In this document: piece by piece, positions 51,073 through 62,659 of the stretch | How positions within the stretch are numbered: the stretch's first letter is position 1 | Layout: each line of letters begins with the position of its first letter | Origin: Brevundimonas sp. | Lineage (GTDB): Bacteria > Pseudomonadota > Alphaproteobacteria > Caulobacterales > Caulobacteraceae | Reading direction: 5' to 3' | NCBI RefSeq assembly: GCF_027487935.1 | Contig: NZ_JAIYCP010000025.1 | Location: 38,869 to 102,868 of the forward strand | Length of the DNA: 64,000 nucleotides | Notes under the pieces: model-generated | Told to the model about the DNA's origin: nothing | Database searches by the model: none | The model's input: the letters and a program-made list of their open reading frames with translations, nothing else | Program-made: the position numbers and the translations under genes

Positions 51073-51325
51073 GATGTTTCATCTCACCCTCTTCCAGCTG
51101 ACGACCGCCTGATTGCAGCGGTGGCGACAGCGCCACGACGGCCCGACCCGAACGGGCGAAGACGCCCACGGTCCGCACCCGTCGCTCCGCCGCGGCCAGG
51201 TCGCCCGACGTCGGGGCGGCCGCCTTCACGACCGCCAGGTCCGCATCCATGATCGCCATAAGGTCATCCTGCAGCGCGTCGGACCATGCCGCCGCCCGCG
51301 CCGCCCTGTCCTGATTTCCCGTCAT
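50918..51325 (-). CDS. Putative GTA gp1-like small terminase subunit
   Basis: MTGNQDRAARAAAWSDALQDDLMAIMDADLAVVKAA...; first gene of the cluster, immediately upstream of and overlapping the terminase large subunit. Confidence 0.6.
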   Translation of the reverse strand: MTGNQDRAARAAAWSDALQDDLMAIMDADLAVVKAAAPTSGDLAAAERRVRTVGVFARSGRAVVALSPPLQSGGRQLEEGEMKHRDDTPENLERMRAELETRLDRLNAVLEAKGIVVEPGCWPVARSVREPVQPA

Positions 51326-51473
51326 GCCCAAAGAATAGGCGACCAGCGGAGTCCGGCGGGCAAATCGCCGGAACAAAACTTCAATATCCTGATTCAGAAC
51401 AGTTTTATTGCGCAAACCCGACTATGGATTCGCGAAAGGTCAGCACAGCGTCATACCGCTGGACGGCGGATCT

Positions 51474-54400
51474 TCAGGGCCTTGCCCGGGCCGGCTGTCC
51501 GTCTGCGGAGTCATCCGGCGTGAGGGCTGCGCCCAGGGCACCGAGCAGCGTGCTCACCTGGATCGGCTTGCCGACATGCCCGTCCATGCCCGCCTCCCGG
51601 CATCGCTGAACCTGCTCCGGCTGAACATTGGCCGTCAGGGCAATGATCGGCGTCCGTCCGATGGCACCGCCCAGGGCCCGGATGGCCCGGGTCGCATCCA
51701 GCCCGTCCATGACCGGCATATGCACGTCCATCAGGATCAGGTCATAGGCGCCGGTCCGGGCGGCCTCGACCGCCTCGGCTCCGTTGCACACCGTCTCCAT
51801 CGCCAGACCAAGCCCGCCCAGGATCGCCGTCACCAGTTCCCGGTTCGGCGCCGCATCATCGGCAATGAGGATTTTTATCCCGCCCGGGATCGCGCGGGCT
51901 GTCGATTCCGGTGCGTCCGGCGTCGCCACGGTTTCAACCATGGGCACTTCGAACCAGAAGGTCGACCCCAGGCCCGGCCGGCTGTCCACCCCGATCTCGC
52001 CCTCCATCATCTCGATCAGGCGGCGCGAGATGGCCAGGCCCAGCCCGGTGCCGCCATAGACCCGCGTGGTCGAGGCGTCGGCCTGGATGAACCGGTTGAA
52101 CAGGGCGTCGATCTTGTCCGGGGCAACCCCGATGCCGCTGTCCGTCACCGCGACTCTCAGACGGCCGTTCGCCGCCACCGACATCTCCAGTCGAACGCCG
52201 CCGGCGGCCGTGAATTTCAGGGCATTGGACAGGAAGTTCAGCGTCACCTGCCGCAGTCGGCCCGCATCCCCCATCAGTCGGGCGGGCAGGTCGGCGGCAA
52301 TCACCGTCTCCAGCTTCAGACCCTTGGCCTCGCACTGGGTTTCCACCATGGCGACAGCGTCCTCGGCCAGGGCACGCGGATCAAACGGCTCCGGGTCCAG
52401 ATCAACCGCATCGGCCTCCAGCTTGGAATAGTCGAGAATGTCGTTGATCACGCCGAGCAGCACCTCGCTGGCCGTAGCGATCCGGTCCGCATATCTGCGC
52501 TCGGTCTCAGGCAGGTTCGGGCTGTCCTGCAACAGGCCCGAGAAGCCGATCACACTGGTCAGCGGCGTCCTCAGCTCATGGCTCATATTGGCCAGGAACT
52601 CCGACTTGGTCCGGGCTCCGGCCTCCGCGACATCGCGTGCCGCGATCAGCTGGTCTTCCAGCGCCTTGGTCTGCGACACGTCGCGAACAACGTCCTGAAA
52701 CTCCAGCGCCCGACCCTTGGCGTCTCGGATCACCTTCGGATGGGCCTCCAGCCAGACCGTCCCGCCGTCCTTGCGCAGGCCGCGATAGGGCACGCGCGGC
52801 GAGGGTGCGCCCGGTCCCGCCTTGGCATAGGCGGCGAAGGCACGCCGCGCGCCGGCGACGTCGTCAGGGTGCATGAACCTCCAGAACGGGCGGCCCACCA
52901 GCTCCTCGGGCCGATAGCCCATGGCCTCCTCGAGGGAGGGCGAAACATAGCGGAAAACGCCGTCCATCCCGTAGGTGGCAATGATGTCCGTCGCATTGTC
53001 CGCCAGCAGCCTGAACCGCGCCTCGCTGGCGGCGATCTGCTCGTGGGCACGGAGGCTGTCGGTGACGTCCTGGAAGACGCCGAACAGGGCAACGACCGCA
53101 CCCGTTTCATCGCATTCCGGGCGACACTGGGACGATACAATCCGCGTTTCTCCATCCTCCCGGATGAGTCGCAGCTGGAACCCTCCACCGATCCCGGTCT
53201 CGATCGCCTGCCGGCAGCAATCCGCCACCGTCTGGCGATCGTCCGGGTGGTAACAGCCGATCGCGTCATCAAGATTGGGATCGAAGCTGTCCCGGCTCTT
53301 GCCATGGATCCGGTAGACCTCGTCTGACCAGGTGACCGCCCCGCTCGCCGCATCAAGCCGCCAGCTGCCGACGCCCCCCAGCGCCTCCGCCATGCCCAGG
53401 GTCTCGACCAGTTTGGTCTGCACCCGTTCGGCTTCCTTTCGGGCCGTGATGTCCCGGACATGGTCGTGAATCTCGAACAGCCCGCCGTTCGGATCGAAAA
53501 TCGGCCGGGGTGATGCCTCAAGCCAGACGACAGACCCGTCCTGTTTCAGGGCCCTGTATTCGAACCGCGGCTTTTCGGCGGGACCGGCCGCCACACTGTT
53601 TGCAAGATCGGCGCGGACCTGCGGAAGGTCATCGGGGTGGACGAAATCGGCCCAGTTCCGGCCGATCATCCCGGCGGGCGCCCGGCCCAGAACCGCTTCC
53701 ACCGAAGGCGAGAGATAACGGAACGTCCCGTCCGGCCCATAGCAGGCAATGATGTCCGTCGCCGTCTCGCTCATCAGCCGGAACAGGGATTCGCTGCGTT
53801 CCAGCCGCTCCCTCGAGCGCACCGCCTCGGTCACATCCTGGAACACACCGAACAGGGCGACGGTCCGGCCCGCCGGATCCTGCTCGGTCGCGGCCCGGGT
53901 CACGACGAGACGTTCCCCGAGAGCGGGGGTCCGGAGCCGCAATTCGAGGTCATAGCCCTCACCGGTCGCGATGGCCCGCGACACGGCGTCGGCCAGCACC
54001 CTGGCATCGTCGGGATGATAGGATGCCAGAAGGGCCTCGCGGTTGGGCGCGATCTCCTGCGGCGCATAGCCGTGGATTCTGTAGACCTCGTCTGACCAGG
54101 TGACCTCGCCGGTCTCGACCTCGTATCGCCAGTTGCCGACCCCGGACATCTGCTCTGCGAGGCGAAGGAGATTCAGCTCCTCTGTCTGACCCCGCTGGGC
54201 GGCCGTCTGTTCGAACATTCTTCCGGCGATCGCCGCGATCTGGTCGAGCGTCGCCAGTTCAGAGGCGACCGGGGCCGGCCTCGGCTTCGAATCCATGATG
54301 CCGACCGCACCCACCGGTTCACCCTTGCGGGTGCTCACCGTAGCGCCCGCAAAGAACCTCAGGAACGGCTCTCCGGCGACCATCGGATGATCCTTCAGGA

Positions 54401-54671
54401 CCGGATGAAGCGTCAGATCCTCAATCACCAGATGAGCGCCCGGCCCCATCCCGACCAGAAGATTGCTGACGCTGAGGTTCCGCGGCAGGACGCCTTCTCC
54501 CGCCGCGCCCCCTGAACGAAACACCGCAAGGTCGTACTGGATGAAGGACACAAGCCCGAACGGAACCTCGAACTGGCTGCGGAGCAGGGCCGTCAGATGG
54601 TCGAACGGCGTATCGAGTTCCAGACTGTGCTGTCGATTCACCTTGGCCGCCTCGTCCCGGTTACGGATCAC
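51474..54671 (-). CDS. Hybrid sensor histidine kinase/response regulator with GAF and multiple PAS domains
   Basis: PAS repeats ([34 protein letters not shown]...), [25 protein letters not shown]-terminal receiver ([23 protein letters not shown]...[21 protein letters not shown]). Confidence 0.94.
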   Translation of the reverse strand: MIRNRDEAAKVNRQHSLELDTPFDHLTALLRSQFEVPFGLVSFIQYDLAVFRSGGAAGEGVLPRNLSVSNLLVGMGPGAHLVIEDLTLHPVLKDHPMVAGEPFLRFFAGATVSTRKGEPVGAVGIMDSKPRPAPVASELATLDQIAAIAGRMFEQTAAQRGQTEELNLLRLAEQMSGVGNWRYEVETGEVTWSDEVYRIHGYAPQEIAPNREALLASYHPDDARVLADAVSRAIATGEGYDLELRLRTPALGERLVVTRAATEQDPAGRTVALFGVFQDVTEAVRSRERLERSESLFRLMSETATDIIACYGPDGTFRYLSPSVEAVLGRAPAGMIGRNWADFVHPDDLPQVRADLANSVAAGPAEKPRFEYRALKQDGSVVWLEASPRPIFDPNGGLFEIHDHVRDITARKEAERVQTKLVETLGMAEALGGVGSWRLDAASGAVTWSDEVYRIHGKSRDSFDPNLDDAIGCYHPDDRQTVADCCRQAIETGIGGGFQLRLIREDGETRIVSSQCRPECDETGAVVALFGVFQDVTDSLRAHEQIAASEARFRLLADNATDIIATYGMDGVFRYVSPSLEEAMGYRPEELVGRPFWRFMHPDDVAGARRAFAAYAKAGPGAPSPRVPYRGLRKDGGTVWLEAHPKVIRDAKGRALEFQDVVRDVSQTKALEDQLIAARDVAEAGARTKSEFLANMSHELRTPLTSVIGFSGLLQDSPNLPETERRYADRIATASEVLLGVINDILDYSKLEADAVDLDPEPFDPRALAEDAVAMVETQCEAKGLKLETVIAADLPARLMGDAGRLRQVTLNFLSNALKFTAAGGVRLEMSVAANGRLRVAVTDSGIGVAPDKIDALFNRFIQADASTTRVYGGTGLGLAISRRLIEMMEGEIGVDSRPGLGSTFWFEVPMVETVATPDAPESTARAIPGGIKILIADDAAPNRELVTAILGGLGLAMETVCNGAEAVEAARTGAYDLILMDVHMPVMDGLDATRAIRALGGAIGRTPIIALTANVQPEQVQRCREAGMDGHVGKPIQVSTLLGALGAALTPDDSADGQPARARP

Positions 54672-54716
54672 AGAAGACCACAGGGAAGCGAACGTTTGGT
54701 TAGCGGCCGGGCGGAA

Positions 54717-55175
54717 TCACCCGCCCCGTTCCAGGTTCCACTCCGGCGCCTCGAAATCCAGCGCATCCTCGGGATCCTTCAGGGCCAGTTCCGACACGGT
54801 CTGACCACGGACGGAAACGCCCGCCGCATGCACACTCTCGGGATCGCCCGAGATCAGCGGATGCCAGTCGGCCAGTCCCCGCCCCTCATGGATCCGCCGA
54901 TAGCCGCATGACTTCGGCATCCACCCCAGCTGTTCGATGTTCCACGGCGTCAGCTTGATGCAGTCAGGCACCTGGGCGCGCCGGTTGGCATAGTCGACAC
55001 AGGTGCACCGATCGCTGTCGAACAGTTTGCAGTGCACCCGGGTGGGCACGACCTTGCCAGTATCCTCGTCCTCGAACCGCACCAGGCAGCACAGGCCACA
55101 GCCGTCGCACAGACTCTCCCACTCCTCGCGGGACATCTGTTCCAGACGCTTGGTTTGCCAGAAGGGCCGTTCCAT
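54717..55175 (-). CDS. YcgN family cysteine-cluster protein (UPF0260)
   Basis: MERPFWQTKRLEQMSREEWESLCDGCGLCCLVRFEDEDTG...VHCKLFDSDRCTCVDYANR. Confidence 0.94.
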   Translation of the reverse strand: MERPFWQTKRLEQMSREEWESLCDGCGLCCLVRFEDEDTGKVVPTRVHCKLFDSDRCTCVDYANRRAQVPDCIKLTPWNIEQLGWMPKSCGYRRIHEGRGLADWHPLISGDPESVHAAGVSVRGQTVSELALKDPEDALDFEAPEWNLERGG

Positions 55176-55328
55176 CGGCGGCCTCTTACCCGGATCGGTC
55201 GGCCCTGTCGCCGTCCGCGCGCCCGGACACCCCGGGGCGCACAGCCGGTGGCCACAGGACCCTGCACCGCCTATATGGCCGCCTTCAGCCGCGCAGCCTC
55301 CCCGCTGTGCCGCCTATCCAGGTTTCGC

Positions 55329-57176
<1,848 letters not shown>

Positions 57177-57267
57177 GCCCTGGTCGCCTGTCCGGGATGC
57201 CCGAGGTTGATCGGAGGAAGCCGTCCTGTCGCGTGACGTCTCGGCTGGGCTTCCGTAGAGTCCCGCC

Positions 57268-58245
57268 ATGTCTCTGACGGTTCATTCCCTGGAACTGACT
57301 CCCGCTCAGGCGAGGGCCGCCCGGCGGATCAATGCGGCTTTGGCGCTCGCCCCCCGACTCAAGACCGACGGCTGGCAACTGGCCGTCGGCCAGCGCCTGA
57401 ACGGCGTGCTCAGCCGCGCGGCGGGCACCGTCACTGAAGCGGCCCTGAAGCGGCGTGGTGTCACGGTCTCCAATACGTCGATCACAGGTCCGGACGGTCC
57501 CCTGCCCCTCAGGATTCTCCAGCCGTCCGGCCCTTCCCGCGCCCTGATCGTGGATCTGCACGGCGGCGGCTGGGTGGTCGGCAGCGCCGCCCTGAACGAC
57601 CGCTTGACCGGCCATCTCGCGGAGGCCGGCCTCGCTGTCGCCTCCGTCGACTATCGGCTGCTGGATGAAACGCGCGGCGTGTTGATGCCGGACGCGGTCG
57701 CCGACTGCGAGACGGCCCTTCGCTGGGCCCTGGGAGCAGGCTCGCAAAGCTTCGGCACCGATCGTGTTTTCGTCGTAGGCGAGTCTGCGGGCGCGCACCT
57801 GGCCGCGCTGGCGGCGCTGACCCTGCGCGACCATGCCCCCGCCACCGGCCTGTCCGGGTGCATCTTCGTACAGGGCGTCTTCGATCTGTCGGCGACCCCG
57901 TCAGTGCGTGCGGCGGATTCTGAAACCCTGTTGTTTGACGGTCCGAACCTGGCCCGGGACCTTGGGCGGCTTACCCCGGGCCGGGACGAGACGGCTCGAC
58001 AGCATGCGGACGTCTCGCCCCTCTACGCCGACCTGTCCGGTATGCCGCCGGCACTGTTCATCATGGGCGAGGCCGATCCCTTCCGCGATGACAGCCGGCT
58101 GATGGCCGAGGCCTGGGCATGTCATGCGCCGGCCACCTTGTTGTCCGTTCCGGACGCCCCCCACGGCTTTCAGCATTTCGGCGCGCCCACGGCGGCGCTC
58201 GCACAGGCCTTTGTTCGCCGCTGGATCGCTGAGATCAGCGCCTGA
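57268..58245 (+). CDS. Alpha/beta hydrolase (HSL-like)
   Basis: ALIVDLHGGGWVVGSA (HGGGW), VVGESAGAHLAALAALTLRDH (GESAG). Confidence 0.9.
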   Translation: MSLTVHSLELTPAQARAARRINAALALAPRLKTDGWQLAVGQRLNGVLSRAAGTVTEAALKRRGVTVSNTSITGPDGPLPLRILQPSGPSRALIVDLHGGGWVVGSAALNDRLTGHLAEAGLAVASVDYRLLDETRGVLMPDAVADCETALRWALGAGSQSFGTDRVFVVGESAGAHLAALAALTLRDHAPATGLSGCIFVQGVFDLSATPSVRAADSETLLFDGPNLARDLGRLTPGRDETARQHADVSPLYADLSGMPPALFIMGEADPFRDDSRLMAEAWACHAPATLLSVPDAPHGFQHFGAPTAALAQAFVRRWIAEISA

Positions 58246-58814
58246 ATCCACTTTTTCGACCCGTTTTCGCGCGCCTGTGCAGAAGTCACAAGACTTTCAC
58301 ATGTCGAAGAAAATTCGAAGAATGACACAGGTCTCTGCCCGCCCTGCACGATTTATCCCCAAGACCGCCCACAGACGGTCGTTCCGGACCGCTTGCCACA
58401 TCTGCGGATCGGAGCGAGCTTGATCAGGCCGAGGGACACGGCGGCGCGGAAACCCGGGGAGACCCGGGGATCAAGGCGGACCGGCCCGGCTCTCTGATCG
58501 AACGCACCGGGGGGTTTCGACCCTGACGGACGGGAGACAGGATCAAGGCCCAAGGGACCCTTCAAAGGCTTCGGCCGGAGAAGACCGGAGGGAACCGGAT
58601 CGGGATCGATGGACGGCGCGGGGCTCGACCTCGTGGAACGCCGGAGACCAGGAGCGCGACAGGATACAGCTGACCATCACCGGGGTTCGCCTCGCTGATG
58701 CCGAAGCCAGGGCCCTGAACCTCAATGGCCAAGTCCAACCCGGACTTGGCGAGGGGACGAGGAAAACCGGTTCGCCGGGGCTCTTCGTCCCCTCGCTCAA
58801 TTCTGGTTGGCGCT

Positions 58815-58980
58815 ATCGCTCGCCGCGCGGCGGCTCGCTGCTTGAGCGCGGTCCATCGTCATCCCCCGACTTGATCGGGGGATCGCGACGCGGTCGCTCG
58901 CCGCTTGAGGGCGGTCCATCGTCATCCCCCGACTTGATCGGGGGATCGCCGCGCGGCGGCTTGCTGCTTGAGCGCGGTCT
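58815..58980. repeat. Tandem ~63-bp units each carrying the palindrome atcccccgacttgatcgggggat
   Basis: gtccatcgtcatcccccgacttgatcgggggatcg occurs near 58851 and 58914, flanked by cgctcgccg/cttgagcgcggtc segments. Confidence 0.85.
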
Positions 58981-59040
58981 TCTCCTCCCCCTCCCGGGGG
59001 AGGTGGCACGGCGCGCCTTCGCGCCGTGACGGAGGGGGCA
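58981..59040. repeat. Palindromic element, same general type as those at 41.6 and 44.5 kb
   Basis: ctcctccccctcccgggggaggtggcacggcgcgccttcgcgccgtgacggaggggg. Confidence 0.75.
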
Positions 59041-59103
59041 GGGCCGCACCGTCCTTCCATCGCCCCCCTTCCCCTTCGCATGCCCGGGCCGTAAACCTCG
59101 GCC

Positions 59104-60159
59104 ATGACCTTGCGTGGGAATCGCCCAGCCTCGCCTCGCCGCCGCGCCCTTCTGGCCGGTGCCGGAGCCCTCGCGGCCACGGCAGCCCTCACCGGCTGCC
59201 AGCGCGCCGAGGCGCCCGTCGACGAGGCGGGCCGCGTGCGCCTGCGCTTCGCCACCGACTGGCGGGCCCAGGCCGAGCACGGCGGCTTCTACCAGGCCCT
59301 GGCCTCGGGGGCCTATGCCAGGCGCGGCCTCAACGTCGAGATCATCCAGGGCGGCCCGGGCGTGAATGTGCCCCAGCTTCTGGCCTCGGGGGCCGTCGAG
59401 CTGGGCATGGGCTCCAACAGCTTCATCCCGATGAACCTGGTCGCCGAGGGGGCTCCGGTGAAGGCCGTCGCCGCCTTCTTCCAGAAGGACCCCCAGGTCC
59501 TGATCGCCCACCCGGACCCGGCGCTGGAAACCATCGCCGACCTCGCGGACCGCCCGTTCCTGCTCGCCACCGCCTCGCGCGACGCCTTCTGGGTCTGGCT
59601 CAAGGCGAAATACGGTTTCACCGACGATCAGGTCCGGACCTATAATTTCAACCCCGCGCCCTTCCTCGCCGACGAGCGGGCGGTGCAGCAGGGCTATCTG
59701 ACCTCCGAGCCCTACAGCATTGAACAGGCCGCGGGCTTCGCCCCCAGGGTCTTCCTGCTGGCCGACGAGGGCTATCCCTCCTACGCCGCCATGGTTCTGG
59801 CCCCCAATGCCTTCGCCCGCGACAACGCCGCGGCCCTGCGCAGCTTCATCGCCGCCTCGGCCGAGGGCTGGCGCGACTATATCCAGGGGGATGGCCAGAC
59901 GCCGCAGAACCGGGCCGCCGACACCCTGATCCGCAAGGCCAATCCCGAGATGACCCAGGCCATCCTCGACCAGGCCCGGGCCAGGCTGAAGGCCAACGGC
60001 ATCGTCGACGGCGGCGACGCCGCCCTCTACGGCCTCGGCACCATGACCGCCGAACGCTGGCAGGCCTTCTTCGATGTCACCGCCCAGGCCGGGGTCTATC
60101 CGCCCAATCTGGACTGGCGTCAGGCCTTCACCACCCAGTATCTGCCCGGCCGTGGCTGA
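59104..60159 (+). CDS. ABC transporter substrate-binding protein (NMT1/THI5-SsuA family)
   Basis: Tat-like SPRRRALLAGAGALAATAALTGC; LRFATDWRAQAEHGGFYQALASGAYARRGLNVEIIQGGPGVNVPQLLASGAVELGMGSNSF. Confidence 0.9.
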   Translation: MTLRGNRPASPRRRALLAGAGALAATAALTGCQRAEAPVDEAGRVRLRFATDWRAQAEHGGFYQALASGAYARRGLNVEIIQGGPGVNVPQLLASGAVELGMGSNSFIPMNLVAEGAPVKAVAAFFQKDPQVLIAHPDPALETIADLADRPFLLATASRDAFWVWLKAKYGFTDDQVRTYNFNPAPFLADERAVQQGYLTSEPYSIEQAAGFAPRVFLLADEGYPSYAAMVLAPNAFARDNAAALRSFIAASAEGWRDYIQGDGQTPQNRAADTLIRKANPEMTQAILDQARARLKANGIVDGGDAALYGLGTMTAERWQAFFDVTAQAGVYPPNLDWRQAFTTQYLPGRG

Positions 60160-60925
60160 GGCACGGACGGGTGCCGCGGCGTCCCTGGACGGCGTCCGGG
60201 TCCACTATACCGGCCGCCCCCCGCTCGGCCCCCTGGACCTGACCATAGCCCCCGGTGAGATCGTCGCCATGGTCGGCGCCTCGGGGGCCGGAAAGTCCAC
60301 CGTCCTGCGGCTGCTGGCCGGGCTCGAGCCGCCTTCGGCGGGCACGGTTCACCTGACGGGCGGACGCACCGGCTTCGTCTTCCAGTCGGCCACCCTGATG
60401 CCCTGGGCCGACGCCCTCGCCAATGTCGCCCTGCCGCTTGAGCTGGCCGGCATGGCGCGCGCCGAAGCCCGCGACCGCGCAGCCGAAGCCCTGACCGCCG
60501 TGGCACTCGGCGACCGGCTCAACGCCCGCCCGCGCCAGCTGTCCGGCGGCATGGCCATGCGCGTGGCCCTCGCCCGCGCCCTCGTCACCGAACCGGATCT
60601 CCTGCTCCTGGACGAGCCCTTCGCCGCCCTCGACAGCGTCACCCGCCGCCGGCTGATCGAGGATCTGCACCGCCTCTGGGCCGCCCGCCACCCGCGCCCG
60701 GCCATCGTCTTCGTCACCCATGACGTCGAGGAGGCCGTCTATCTCGCCGACCGGGTCGTCGTGCTCGATGCGGCAACCGGCCGGGTGGCTGCGACGCGCG
60801 TTTCACCCGGCTCGCTGCCGAGGCCGTCCGGCTGGCGTGCCGACGCCGGCTATCGCGCGGCCGTTGAGGCGCTGGCGGCCGACCTGGCCGAGGCCATGCC
60901 GTCCCTTTCGGAGGTCGGCAGATGA
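60152..60925 (+). CDS. ABC transporter ATP-binding protein
   Basis: GTG start overlapping upstream stop; IVAMVGASGAGKSTVLRLLAGLE; QLSGGMAMRVALARALVTEPDLLLLDEPFAALD. Confidence 0.93.
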   Translation: MAEARTGAAASLDGVRVHYTGRPPLGPLDLTIAPGEIVAMVGASGAGKSTVLRLLAGLEPPSAGTVHLTGGRTGFVFQSATLMPWADALANVALPLELAGMARAEARDRAAEALTAVALGDRLNARPRQLSGGMAMRVALARALVTEPDLLLLDEPFAALDSVTRRRLIEDLHRLWAARHPRPAIVFVTHDVEEAVYLADRVVVLDAATGRVAATRVSPGSLPRPSGWRADAGYRAAVEALAADLAEAMPSLSEVGR

Positions 60926-61674
60926 CCCGGCTTCTGCCACCCCTGCTCCTGACCGCCGCCATCCTGCTGGGATGGGAAATCGCCTGCCGCCTGCTGCAGG
61001 TCCCGCCCTGGTTCCTGCCCCCGCCCAGCGCCGTGGCGACCGCCCTGATCGCGCGCGCGCCCCTCCTTGCCGCCTCCGCCGGCGCCACCTTCTGGATGGC
61101 CTTGCAGGCCCTGATCCTCGCGGCAGTGCTCGGCGGCGGTCTGGCCCTCGCCGTCTCCCTGAGCCGCCCGGCCGAACAGGCGGTCCGCCCCCTCGCCGTA
61201 GCCCTTCAGGTCACGCCCGTGGTCGCCATCGCCCCGCTGGTCATGATCTGGGCCGGACTGGACAACGCCGACCGGGCCGTGGTCGCGCTCGCAGCGGCCG
61301 TCGCCTTCTTCCCGCTGTTTTCCGGGGTCCTGACCGGGCTGAAGTCCGCGGATCCGGACCTCGAGCGGCTGTTCGACCTCTACGGTGCCACCCCGGTCCA
61401 GCGCCTGATCCGCCTGCGCCTGCCGACCGCCCTGCCCTTCATGCTGGAGGGTCTGCGCGTGGCCGCCGGCCTGGCGGTGATCGGTGCCGTAGTGGCCGAG
61501 TTCGTCTCCGGCTCCGGGGCCACCCAGGGGCTGGCCTGGCGGCTGCTGGAAGCCGGAAACCGGCTGCGCACGGCCGACATGCTGGCCGCCCTGACCTGTC
61601 TGATGATCATGGGCCTCTTGCTCAACGCCGCGGTCGGTCTGCTGGAACGGGCGGTTCGGCGCAGACTTGCCTGA
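60922..61674 (+). CDS. ABC transporter permease
   Basis: TauC/SsuC-like: LQVTPVVAIAPLVMIWAGLDNADRAVVAL..., multiple TM segments, 4-bp overlap with ATPase. Confidence 0.93.
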   Translation: MTRLLPPLLLTAAILLGWEIACRLLQVPPWFLPPPSAVATALIARAPLLAASAGATFWMALQALILAAVLGGGLALAVSLSRPAEQAVRPLAVALQVTPVVAIAPLVMIWAGLDNADRAVVALAAAVAFFPLFSGVLTGLKSADPDLERLFDLYGATPVQRLIRLRLPTALPFMLEGLRVAAGLAVIGAVVAEFVSGSGATQGLAWRLLEAGNRLRTADMLAALTCLMIMGLLLNAAVGLLERAVRRRLA

Positions 61675-61768
61675 GCCGGACCCGGGCGTGGAGAGAAACG
61701 GCGTTAGCGGTGGGTTAAGCGGCGCGTGACTATAAGACCGCTCCCTCCCCAGGTCCGGAGCGCCTCCC

Positions 61769-62659
61769 TTGCGCCGCCAACTGCATGTGACGACTGCCCT
61801 GCTCGCCGCCGCAGGCGGGGTGCTGTTTGCCGGCCATGCCTCGGCGCAGAGCGTTCCAGCGCCGACGGGTGAAGTCCACAGCCTGCGCTATGTGGCATGG
61901 AGCGGACGCGACGAGACGGTTTCGGCACCCCGCCCGGCCGCTGTTGCATCGGCCGGCCCGATCCGGCGTGACCTCAGACGCCCCAACCCCGTCATTCCGC
62001 ACGGCGGCACGACCTCGAACGCCCCCGCGGCTCCGACCCGGCCCGGTCTGACGCCCGCCCCCGGCTTGCGCCGCACCCTGACCCCCGCCGGCGACTGGAC
62101 GAATCCCGTCGCCCCGGCCCCGGCTCCCGCACCCCGGCCCCGTGCGGCCCCCGATGCCCTGCCCGATACCCGCTACCCGGTGGTGTCGGCCGAAAGGATT
62201 GAGGCGCAGCCTGCCCCGGCGGCCCCGCTCGCGCCTCCGCCGCCGCCGGCCCGGACCGAGCCCTTCGACCCCATGGCCCCGCGACGCGACGCGCCGATCT
62301 TCAGAATGCAACAGGACGGGCCCGTCCCCGTTCCGACCGCCGCCCTCCCGGGCAGCCGGCCGGACGCCATCGCGCCGCCCGAGGAGCCCCAGCCCCCTCG
62401 TGTCACTGACGTCCGCGAGAGCGGCAACCGTCCCCAGACCCAGGGCGGCCGCTACTATTCGGTGCACCGGCAGAATGGTCGGCAACCGGACAGACTCGAG
62501 ATGCCGGCACCGAACTATGTGGACGCCCTGGCAGTGACCATGCCCGAAACCATAGCCTCGCAGGACCTCGCCGCCCCCCAGCCGGGACCGACCCTGATCC
62601 GCGACGCCCAGGGCCGTGTCCGCCCGATGCCTGCAGCCACCGACGGGGACTATCAGTGA
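61769..62659 (+). CDS. Secreted proline-rich hypothetical protein
   Basis: Signal peptide (LLAAAGGVLFAGHASAQS) then Pro/Ala-rich low-complexity sequence; overlaps next gene by 4 bp. Confidence 0.6.
   Translation: MRRQLHVTTALLAAAGGVLFAGHASAQSVPAPTGEVHSLRYVAWSGRDETVSAPRPAAVASAGPIRRDLRRPNPVIPHGGTTSNAPAAPTRPGLTPAPGLRRTLTPAGDWTNPVAPAPAPAPRPRAAPDALPDTRYPVVSAERIEAQPAPAAPLAPPPPPARTEPFDPMAPRRDAPIFRMQQDGPVPVPTAALPGSRPDAIAPPEEPQPPRVTDVRESGNRPQTQGGRYYSVHRQNGRQPDRLEMPAPNYVDALAVTMPETIASQDLAAPQPGPTLIRDAQGRVRPMPAATDGDYQ

Noticed and set aside
34793-51325. Active prophage
   Set aside because: No integrase, repressor, replication or lysis genes or att-like repeats visible, and the order matches RcGTA; called a GTA instead.
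51408-53327. 639-aa plus-strand ORF opposite the hybrid kinase
   Set aside because: Shadow ORF; the minus strand encodes clear PAS/HisKA/receiver domains.
58840-58960. Possible mini-CRISPR (palindromic repeats at 63-bp period)
   Set aside because: Only two copies, the spacer segments are themselves similar, and no cas genes are seen; better explained as tandem dispersed palindromes.
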